Of a DNA stretch of 19,319 nucleotides, positions 1 to 6,131 are shown piece after piece. The stretch's first letter is position 1. Each line of letters begins with the position of its first letter. Origin of the DNA: DAIPHL01 sp036771375 (lineage in GTDB: Bacteria > Synergistota > Synergistia > Synergistales > Synergistaceae); the NCBI GenBank assembly GCA_036771375.1, contig DAIPHL010000022.1, forward strand, positions 1 to 19,319, given 5' to 3'. Below the pieces are notes generated by a model, which made no database searches, was not told the DNA's origin, and saw only the letters and a list, made by a program, of their open reading frames with translations. The translations under genes and the position numbers were made by a program.

Positions 1-1
1 G

Positions 2-328
2 GTCGGCGCGGCCTGTAAAGAGCTGGGCGTTCCGTTCGCCTCGGAGGCGTTCGCGGACAGGGCCTACATGAGCGATGGCACGCTGATGCCTCGTTCGATG
101 CAGGGCGCCGTCATCCACGACGTCGGGCTCGCCGCGGAGAGGGTCGTCCGCATGGTCACCGAGGGCGTCGTGATCGCCCAGGATGGAACGAAAGTGCATA
201 TCAGGCCGCATTCGATCTGTATGCACGGCGACACGAAGGAGGCGCTCGAGATGGCGTCCGCGGTTCGCGAGGCGCTCGAGGACGCGGAGGTCGATGTCGT
301 GCCTCTGAAAAGGGTTCTTTCGATATGA
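2..328 (+). CDS. pxpA: 5-oxoprolinase subunit A (PxpA, LamB/YcsF family), 3' part
   Basis: The reading frame is open from the window edge and gives about 108 C-terminal residues. The family pattern is clear: FASEAFADRAY, then DGTLMPRS, GAVIHD, and the late SICMHGD motif. PxpA is the LamB/YcsF-family subunit that works with PxpB and PxpC in ATP-dependent opening of 5-oxo-L-proline (pyroglutamate) to L-glutamate in the cytoplasm. The N-terminal half, with most of the barrel, lies outside the window. The stop TGA overlaps the ATG of the next gene (ATGA), so the two are translationally coupled. Family assignment is firm. The reaction is inferred from the family, because PxpB and PxpC are not visible here. 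Confidence 0.9.
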   Translation, partial: VGAACKELGVPFASEAFADRAYMSDGTLMPRSMQGAVIHDVGLAAERVVRMVTEGVVIAQDGTKVHIRPHSICMHGDTKEALEMASAVREALEDAEVDVVPLKRVLSI

Positions 329-1161
329 GAGATGGGGGAAAATCGAGCGAAAACGACGGAAAACCGACGATCGCGTCCCTTGCGCACGTTTCGGGGAAGG
401 AAGTCCGGGCACTCGTCCGAAGCGGTGGATGGAGCGCTCCGACAGCGGGGCTCTCCCTGGGATACGTCCAGGCGAACATGATCGTTCTGCCGAAGGACTG
501 GGCCTATGATTTTCTGCTTTTCGCCACGAGAAACCCGAAACCCTGTCCCGTCCTCGATGTGACGGAGGCGGGTTCGCCCGAGCCCCGCTCGATCGCTCCC
601 GGTGCGGACGTCCGAACGGACATCCCCCGCTACCGGGTTTGGCGGAGCGGAGAGCTGGTCGACGAGCCGGAGGAGATCACCCACCTCTGGCGGGACGATC
701 TCGTCGCCTTTCTGATCGGCTGCTCGTTCTCGTTCGAAAGCGCGCTTCTCGATGCGGGCATCGGCATCCGGCACATCGAGGAAAAGGTGAACGTTCCCAT
801 GTACCTGACCAACGTTCCCTGTGTTTCCGCGGGGCGTTTTTCGGGTGACGTCGTCATGAGCATGAGGCCGATCCGCCATGATCTGGTGCCGCGGGCGGTT
901 GCCTGTACGGCCCGTTTTCCCGCCGTCCACGGCGCTCCGATGCACATCGGAGCGCCGGAGGAGATCGGCATCGAGGAGATCGGCCGTCCCGATTTCGGAG
1001 ATCCCGTCACGATCCGTCCGGGCGAGACCCCCGTTTTCTGGGCCTGCGGCGTCACCCCGCAGGCCGTGGTGATGAACTCGCGTCCTCCCTTTGCCATTAC
1101 GCATGCGCCCGGCCACATGTTCGTCTCCGACAGAAAAGACGCGGACTACGCGGTGTTTTAG
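325..1161 (+). CDS. DUF1445 / YcsI family protein (putative hydro-lyase, D-glutamate cyclase-like)
   Basis: A 278-residue protein of the DUF1445 (YcsI) family. Landmarks are GYVQANMIVLPKDWAYDFLLF near residue 50, NPKPCPVLDVT near 70, DLVAFLIGCSFSFE near 125, and the C-terminal FWACGVTPQ and ITHAPGHMF. The length is a little above the usual 260 or so, because of an N-terminal extension of about 15 residues. The ATG at 325 overlaps the pxpA stop by 4 bases. The vertebrate homologue contains a D-glutamate cyclase (D-Glu to 5-oxo-D-proline). Bacterial members often sit beside 5-oxoprolinase subunits and are usually annotated as hydro-lyases. Pairing with pxpA supports a role in glutamate/pyroglutamate handling, but the bacterial reaction is inferred. 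The gene is GC-rich, like the right half of the window. Confidence 0.88.
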   Translation: MRDGGKSSENDGKPTIASLAHVSGKEVRALVRSGGWSAPTAGLSLGYVQANMIVLPKDWAYDFLLFATRNPKPCPVLDVTEAGSPEPRSIAPGADVRTDIPRYRVWRSGELVDEPEEITHLWRDDLVAFLIGCSFSFESALLDAGIGIRHIEEKVNVPMYLTNVPCVSAGRFSGDVVMSMRPIRHDLVPRAVACTARFPAVHGAPMHIGAPEEIGIEEIGRPDFGDPVTIRPGETPVFWACGVTPQAVVMNSRPPFAITHAPGHMFVSDRKDADYAVF

Positions 1162-1298
1162 GGCGTCCGCCGGACAACCCGCATGGAAAGTTTTTTGAAT
1201 GTTTTCGGTTTTAAGTAAAGACATCGGAGAGCAGTCGGTCAAAATCCAAGAGCGCAAAAGGGCCTCCGACGGTCGGTAGTGGGATGTTATCCATTTTT

Positions 1299-2633
1299 CT
1301 ATATCGCGTAGTTTTTCTTGAGATCCTCTTCGCCGTACACTCCCCATTTTTCGAGGGCGAGCTTCAGTTCTTCACTTGATTTTGCTGCCTCGCGTAAGGA
1401 AGTATTGTTCATCGTGGCGTCTATTGCTTTGCGAAAAGCGACAGCACCAGCTTTGGCCCCCATTGGGTGAGCGTGTATACCGGCGCCCACCCCGAGTAGA
1501 ACATCGTTTCCCGCGTCGTCCATGATGGTGGGGACGAGTCCGGCAATCACTCCACCGCCAATAAACGGGAGCATAGGTTTCAGATGGGCAAACTTGCTGG
1601 TGCAGGTTGTTATATTCCGCATGTACTTGAGAAATGTCGAATCGAATTTCCCGTATGGAGGAACGATCAAAACGGTATCAGCGCCGCAAAGTCGGATCAG
1701 TTTGTTTAGAGCGATGGAACTAACCCCTTGAAGCGGGGAGACCGATTGTGCTCCACCATAACACCAGTGCGCAAGGATCGGCACGGTAATCGAGGGGTCC
1801 TCGGCGAGGTCGCGGAGTGCTGAAAAACCCGTCGCGAAGACATTCAGCATTATACCGTTGACACCGGCTTCGATCGCGCGCAAGGCATTGTCCTTCAGGC
1901 GGTATATTTCATCGGTGATGTTCACCGTGTACATGGTCTTTTCTTTTTTGATCTCGTCCGCTTTGATAGCTGCCTCCATGTTCGCCTTGACCCGATCCGT
2001 CAGTTTGTTGAACGATCTGTCCCCGCCGATCAATTCATCATCTTTAATGATATCGACGCCTCCGACCGCCGCCTCGTAAAAAAGTTTTGCCCCAACGTCC
2101 GGGGTATATCCGGTGCATGGTTTAATCATATTGTTCAGAAGCGGTCTTTCCTTGACGCCCAGTATCTTGCGGATACCCTCTATGCCGAACTTCGGTCCCT
2201 TGAACCGTTTGATGAAATTCTTTCCAAAATCTATATCGAGGAGGCGAAGATAGGGCATTGCCGTGATATTACCCGTAACGGTGGCGAGCAATAACGGAAT
2301 GTTATCGTCGATGTTATCGGTGGGATAAGCGATACGCATGATATAGTATCTGAGTTCACCGTCCGTGATTTCATGGTTCATTGGCGTCTGAAGTTCATAG
2401 TCCGGCACCTCATATACGCCTAGTATTTTGGCGGCATACTTTGCCCTCATTTCGTCGGTCTCGCATGGAACATCAACCCATGAGCCGGTCGTCTGCTCGA
2501 CTCCGATACTGGCGGCCTTGATCACCGGATTTTCATTTTTTTCGGCTGCTACAAGGTAAGTTCCTACACAAAGGTCGTCGAGATTCACTCCCTCGTAAAG
2601 GGGGTTCAGCATAGGACAATAGAACCTGTTCAT
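1299..2633 (-). CDS. RuBisCO-like protein (form IV RLP)
   Basis: A 444-residue member of the RuBisCO large-chain superfamily. The N-terminal alpha/beta domain covers roughly residues 1-140 and the TIM barrel roughly 150-430. Aligned by eye to spinach RuBisCO, it keeps the catalytic lysine of TIKPK as K171 (MIKPCTG), the carbamylated-lysine and metal site as K197-D-D199-E200, H294 as H289 (AHWCYGG) and loop-6 K334 as K329 (PPYGKF). It lacks the second lysine of TIKPK (Cys here), R295 (Trp), H327, S379 (Gly in FIGGG) and the GGG phosphate loop (GVGAG). It therefore should not carboxylate RuBP but can still bind Mg2+ and enolise a substrate, as other form IV proteins do. It is the last gene of the minus-strand cassette, 86 bases after the DUF1667 gene, with its own GGAGG site 10 bases before the ATG. 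The substrate is unknown. Confidence 0.93.
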   Translation of the reverse strand: MNRFYCPMLNPLYEGVNLDDLCVGTYLVAAEKNENPVIKAASIGVEQTTGSWVDVPCETDEMRAKYAAKILGVYEVPDYELQTPMNHEITDGELRYYIMRIAYPTDNIDDNIPLLLATVTGNITAMPYLRLLDIDFGKNFIKRFKGPKFGIEGIRKILGVKERPLLNNMIKPCTGYTPDVGAKLFYEAAVGGVDIIKDDELIGGDRSFNKLTDRVKANMEAAIKADEIKKEKTMYTVNITDEIYRLKDNALRAIEAGVNGIMLNVFATGFSALRDLAEDPSITVPILAHWCYGGAQSVSPLQGVSSIALNKLIRLCGADTVLIVPPYGKFDSTFLKYMRNITTCTSKFAHLKPMLPFIGGGVIAGLVPTIMDDAGNDVLLGVGAGIHAHPMGAKAGAVAFRKAIDATMNNTSLREAAKSSEELKLALEKWGVYGEEDLKKNYAI

Positions 2634-2719
2634 CGAAATATTTCCTCCTTATAAAGTTGTTTTTTGAACAAAAATCCAAGCAATACAACAACCGCAGAGT
2701 ATTTCCAGAAAATGCGAAT

Positions 2720-3097
2720 TTATAAGGTTTTTGCGATCACCTCCATATCTCTTGTCGCGATTAAGTCCGTCCCGGTTCCGCAAATGTCGCGGAGAAGTAT
2801 GTCACCAAGTTTTACGGGAGCTTGGATTTTGATGGAGAAAATGACCTTCATACATTCTTTCAACGCGGTTTTTGGTATAGGATCCCGTGTTTTAACCGGC
2901 AACAAGGGGAGTTCTGCGCCTGTGACGTACACAGTCGATGTCAAAACCCGCATCGGAGACATGAATTCGTTTCGGGCGTACGCTAGGCCCCTCGAACAAC
3001 GATTCCCGCTTATGTCCAATATCATGCGGTTTTCATGTTTTACCACGATCGGACAGCCCCGCGGACAGCTGATACAGGTTATTCTTTTCTCTTGCAT
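2720..3097 (-). CDS. DUF1667 domain protein of the GlpA/GlpB-like complex
   Basis: A 125-residue protein with an N-terminal cysteine cluster: CISCPRGC (C8, C11, C15) and NRCSRG (C34), followed by the RVLTSTVYVTGA segment typical of DUF1667. The four cysteines could hold an Fe-S cluster. In many anaerobes, including Thermotoga, a DUF1667 gene follows a GlpA-like flavoprotein and an FAD/NAD oxidoreductase beside glycerol kinase, and the three are thought to form one complex. Its start overlaps the end of the upstream oxidoreductase gene by 19 bases. A GGAGAG site lies about 10 bases before the ATG. The family call is strong. The electron-transfer role is inferred from the cysteines and the conserved gene order. 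Confidence 0.9.
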   Translation of the reverse strand: MQEKRITCISCPRGCPIVVKHENRMILDISGNRCSRGLAYARNEFMSPMRVLTSTVYVTGAELPLLPVKTRDPIPKTALKECMKVIFSIKIQAPVKLGDILLRDICGTGTDLIATRDMEVIAKTL

Positions 3098-4380
3098 GTC
3101 TTACTCTCTCTCCTTCGGGATAAAATGGTCACAGTTCGAGGTTGTCGGCTGCAAGAAGGTTGATTGGGTATCGATAAAGAGAGCACGGAACCGGGTTCAA
3201 CGATGTCTTTGTAAGATTGGACCAATATTTTCCCGTTTTCACCCCTTGCCACGATATCCACATCCTCGTCGGGGTTTTTCACTCTTATATACAAATCAAT
3301 CGTCTTGCATGTCGCTTCGTCGGAGCAAATCAACTGAGGTACGATGTATCCAATGTTTTCTCCCGGAGTTAGTTTGATGGGTACGGAGCGTGTTGCATAT
3401 TTGCCCGCAATGTATTCCGCGGCGGATCGACCCGCTGTTTCGGCCTCCTGGGATACGTTGTCAACGAGATCATGGACGTGTAACACGTTTCCACAGGAAA
3501 ATATCCATTCCAAGCTAGTCATACGTTTTTCGTCGACAATAGCCCCTTTGGTGACGGGATCGAGAAGCACTCCCGCTTTTTTTGAAAGTTCGTTTTCCGG
3601 GATAAGCCCGACCGATAAAAGCAGCGTGTCGCATGGTATATATTTCTCCGTTCCGAAGATCGGTTTTCTTTGTGGGCCGGCAACTTCCATGACGGATATC
3701 CCCCGCACTCTTTTCCTTCCATGGATGTGTGTGACTGTATGATTGAGATATAAAGGGATGTTGAAATCGTCGAGGCACTGTACTTTGTTTCTAATCAATC
3801 CCGTCGAATACGGCATAACCTCGAGGACACAGCGTACGTTGGCACCCTCCAGTGTCAGTCTCCTTGCCATAATCAGCCCGATATCACCGGAACCCAAGAT
3901 GACGATCTCGTTACCGGGTAGATAACCCTCCATGTTTATATATCGTTGGGCCGTTCCCGCGGTCATTACTCCGGACGGCCTATCTCCAGGTATCGACAGT
4001 GCTTCTCTCGTGCGCTCTCGACACCCCATGGCGAGGATGACGGCCTTTGCCTCAACTGTAAAAAGTCCGTCGTAGCTGTTTGTTGCGACAACCAAGCCCC
4101 TATCCGCCAGATCGATTACCATCGTGTCCGTTTTTACGTCGATTTCAGATACGAGTACCTGATTAATGAATCGTTGTGCATATTCTGGACCGGTCAATTC
4201 TTCCTTGAAATACGAGAGTCCGAAGCCGTTGTGAATGCACTGTTCCAGTATGCCACCCAACCTGCCACCACGCTCGCATATGAGAATTTTCGTTGCGCCA
4301 CCCTTTCGGGCTGCGAGGGCGGCTGCCATTCCTGCCGGTCCTCCCCCGATGACAACGATGTCATAGTAGAACTTTTTCAC
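3079..4380 (-). CDS. FAD/NAD(P)-dependent oxidoreductase, second subunit of the GlpA-like complex
   Basis: I chose the GTG at 4380, giving VKKFYYDIVVIGGGPAG, because a GGGAG site precedes it by about 8 bases and homologues begin at the Rossmann fold. A longer frame reaches 4464 but only adds a basic tail buried in the upstream gene. The 433-residue product has an FAD fold at residues 5-35 (GGGPAGMAAALAA), the AMGCRERTREA segment, a second nucleotide fold (ILGSGDIGLIMARRL) and the late FSCGNVLHVHD flavin motif. There is no CxxC redox disulfide, so it is not thioredoxin-reductase-like. It probably passes electrons between the GlpA-like subunit and NAD(P). It overlaps the GlpA-like gene by 20 bases and DUF1667 by 19. 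The last 30 or so residues are basic and Ser/Arg-rich, unlike the rest. Confidence 0.9.
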   Translation of the reverse strand: MKKFYYDIVVIGGGPAGMAAALAARKGGATKILICERGGRLGGILEQCIHNGFGLSYFKEELTGPEYAQRFINQVLVSEIDVKTDTMVIDLADRGLVVATNSYDGLFTVEAKAVILAMGCRERTREALSIPGDRPSGVMTAGTAQRYINMEGYLPGNEIVILGSGDIGLIMARRLTLEGANVRCVLEVMPYSTGLIRNKVQCLDDFNIPLYLNHTVTHIHGRKRVRGISVMEVAGPQRKPIFGTEKYIPCDTLLLSVGLIPENELSKKAGVLLDPVTKGAIVDEKRMTSLEWIFSCGNVLHVHDLVDNVSQEAETAGRSAAEYIAGKYATRSVPIKLTPGENIGYIVPQLICSDEATCKTIDLYIRVKNPDEDVDIVARGENGKILVQSYKDIVEPGSVLSLSIPNQPSCSRQPRTVTILSRRRESKTCKRKE

Positions 4381-5863
4381 CCCAGTCGCTCCCTTCCGGC
4401 AAGACCGTCCTTTTGGCGCATTTCGAGAGTATGTTTGAGCCGGGGCCCTTTTTGGTGATCTCAAGCAAGGAGACTTTCAGTTTTTTCCGGAGCAGATCCA
4501 TCACTTTAGGTCCGCAGAAACCTCCCTGACAACGTCCCATACCTGCTCTTGCCCGTCGTTTTACGCCGTCCAAATCCATCGCCGGTATTGGCCCGTTCAG
4601 CGCGTCCAATATCTCTCCTTTGCTTATCATCTCACAGCGACAGATTATGGTTCCGTAGTCCGGATTTTTTGCGATCATAGCGGCTCTTTCTTCATTTGTC
4701 ATGTTTCTTAATGCGATAGGACGAGGTCGTCCTGTACGGAAAAATTCCTTCTCGCGAAAATCGAGATCCAATTCGAGTTCTCGTGCGAGCTTTTCTACCA
4801 TCTCAGCAATTCCAGGAGCGGATGACAAACCTGGGGATTGTATGCCCACTAGATTGATGAGTCCTCGAACGGTCCTAGCGTGGGATATGATGAAATCTTC
4901 CGTGTTGGAAACAGCCCTCAGTCCAACAAACGAGGTGATAACGCCTTCCATACGCGGCAGCTTCGGAAAGTGCCTGTGAATGAGATTCCAGTATATGTCT
5001 TCGGTCTCCTGCCGAGTTGTGGCGACATCTTCTTTGTCTTTTACGGCGATCGCGTTGGAACCGGCAAGGATATTGCCCTCGATGGTCGGCAGGATGATCA
5101 TACCCTTTGATGTTTTTGTCGGAGATGAATAGATGCAATGTTTAACATGCCCCTGCCACTCTCTGTCATAAAGAAAGTATTGTCCGCGTCGAGGTCTGAC
5201 GCTGAAATCGATTTCCTCCGCCATGGCTGCTATTCTATCTGAATACAATCCGGCGGCGTTTATGACGACTTTCGGTTCAAATCGTCCAGCGGTCGTCTCG
5301 ACGGACGATATTTTGCCGTTTTGGGCCTGAATGGAGATGACCTCGGTATTCCGGCAAAACTTTACTCCGTTTGTCACGGCGTTCTCGGCCATTGCGAGGG
5401 TCAGTTGGAATGGGTCTACAACCCCTGTGTTGGGGTTGTAGAGTCCAAACCTCGCCTTGGGATCGAGGTTTGGTTCCATCTTTAACAGCTCGTTCCTGTC
5501 TACGATTTGCAGCCCCCGTATCCCGTTTTTTGTCCCCATGTCGAGCTGTTCTTTTATGATATTCATATCTTCGTCTTTAAAACCGACGACGACCGAGCCG
5601 ACGTTCTCCGTATAAGGTATGTGAAGCTCCCTGCACATCTGAGCGTAAAGAGGGTGTGATTTCAAGACGAGTTTTCCCTTGAGTTTGGAGCCGTCGACGT
5701 TGTAACCATCGTGTATCATTGATGAATTGGCCTTGCTGGTACCTGTACAGATATCATTTTCTTTTTCGACCCAAGCGACGGAAAGACGGTATCGACAAAG
5801 GCGATACGCGACGGCAGCACCGACAACACCTCCACCGATGATGAGAATATCCGTCTTCATCAC
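4361..5863 (-). CDS. GlpA-like FAD-dependent dehydrogenase with C-terminal BFD-type [2Fe-2S] domain
   Basis: A 500-residue two-domain flavoprotein. Residues 1-365 are a DAO/glycerol-3-phosphate-dehydrogenase-like fold with an N-terminal dinucleotide site (IIGGGVVGAA, residues 8-17), the STSKANSSMIHDG-like flavin segment near 40-53, and VVINAAGLYSD near 199-209. Residues 400-465 are a BFD-like domain with C408-x-C410 and C445-x4-C450, expected to bind [2Fe-2S]. Characterised relatives oxidise sn-glycerol 3-phosphate to dihydroxyacetone phosphate, and close paralogues oxidise other polyol phosphates. The N-terminal MMKTDILII follows a GAGGAG site. The 268-base gap upstream carries a promoter and operator, so this gene opens the second transcription unit. 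The true substrate may not be glycerol 3-phosphate, because an RLP sits in the same operon. Confidence 0.92.
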   Translation of the reverse strand: MMKTDILIIGGGVVGAAVAYRLCRYRLSVAWVEKENDICTGTSKANSSMIHDGYNVDGSKLKGKLVLKSHPLYAQMCRELHIPYTENVGSVVVGFKDEDMNIIKEQLDMGTKNGIRGLQIVDRNELLKMEPNLDPKARFGLYNPNTGVVDPFQLTLAMAENAVTNGVKFCRNTEVISIQAQNGKISSVETTAGRFEPKVVINAAGLYSDRIAAMAEEIDFSVRPRRGQYFLYDREWQGHVKHCIYSSPTKTSKGMIILPTIEGNILAGSNAIAVKDKEDVATTRQETEDIYWNLIHRHFPKLPRMEGVITSFVGLRAVSNTEDFIISHARTVRGLINLVGIQSPGLSSAPGIAEMVEKLARELELDLDFREKEFFRTGRPRPIALRNMTNEERAAMIAKNPDYGTIICRCEMISKGEILDALNGPIPAMDLDGVKRRARAGMGRCQGGFCGPKVMDLLRKKLKVSLLEITKKGPGSNILSKCAKRTVLPEGSDWGEKVLL

Positions 5864-6022
5864 TTACATCTCCTCACTGTAGCGATATTGTATTAAAAAG
5901 CGCTCCTTTGCCGGCGGTCTGAGACAAGCCGGGGAAAAAGAAGCATTCTCTCCGGACGGCAAAAATCAATCGTTGATTATATGTAGTATTGCCGTACCGG
6001 GTTTTCTGTGAAGATCAACAAA

Positions 6023-6050
6023 AGTATAAAAAGTGTTAAACATATTGCAA
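6023..6050 (-). promoter_or_regulatory. Predicted promoter of the GlpA-like to RLP operon
   Basis: On the minus strand TTGCAA (6050-6045) and TATACT (6028-6023) are separated by 16 bases, a fair sigma-70 match. Transcription would start near 6016 and give a leader of about 150 bases before the GlpA-like ATG at 5863. A perfect 12-base palindrome ends 4 bases upstream of the -35. The prediction rests on the hexamers and on the same geometry before the regulator gene. Confidence 0.55.
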
Positions 6051-6054
6051 TAGT

Positions 6055-6066
6055 GAAAATATTTTC
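6055..6066. promoter_or_regulatory. Palindromic operator copy 3 (GAAAATATTTTC)
   Basis: A perfect 12-base palindrome in the gap between the kinase and GlpA-like genes. It is identical to the two copies before the regulator, and the shared stretch extends to AGTGAAAATATTTTC with one of them. Its centre lies about 44 bases upstream of the predicted start of transcription, which would suit a class II activator as well as a repressor. The SorC protein of this cassette is the likely ligand. Confidence 0.65.
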
Positions 6067-6131
6067 TTGCTCATGTTCGTGCACGTTTTGGAATGACATT
6101 TCTTCACAGGGACGACAAGCTCGGTGAAAGC

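Noticed and set aside
1162..1298. Possible terminators in the convergent gap (GTCC/GGAC near 1165-1175 followed by a T run at 1191-1196, and CCGAC/GTCGG near 1267).
   Set aside because: Stems are only 4-5 pairs and the T run is 15 bases from the stem, too weak to call. The gap otherwise shows nothing.
64..1347. A 427-codon minus-strand frame opposite pxpA and the DUF1445 gene.
   Set aside because: It lies antisense to two well-supported genes in GC-rich DNA, is Arg/His/Asp-rich with no recognisable domain, and runs into the end of the RLP gene.
1299..2633. The RLP as a true CO2-fixing RuBisCO.
   Set aside because: R295, H327, S379, K177 and the GGG phosphate loop are all replaced, and no phosphoribulokinase or AMP-pathway gene is present.
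2661..2674. Inverted repeat TTTTTG-AA-CAAAAA in the gap before the RLP gene.
   Set aside because: The loop is only 2 bases in AT-rich sequence, it does not resemble the GAAAATATTTTC operators, and no promoter hexamers accompany it.
5977..6099. A 40-codon minus-strand frame with one strongly hydrophobic segment (about residues 14-31) between the kinase and GlpA-like genes, possibly a small membrane protein.
   Set aside because: No ribosome site precedes its ATG, and the frame overlaps both the perfect operator palindrome and the predicted promoter. The same palindrome occurs in the regulator's promoter, so a regulatory reading explains the sequence better.
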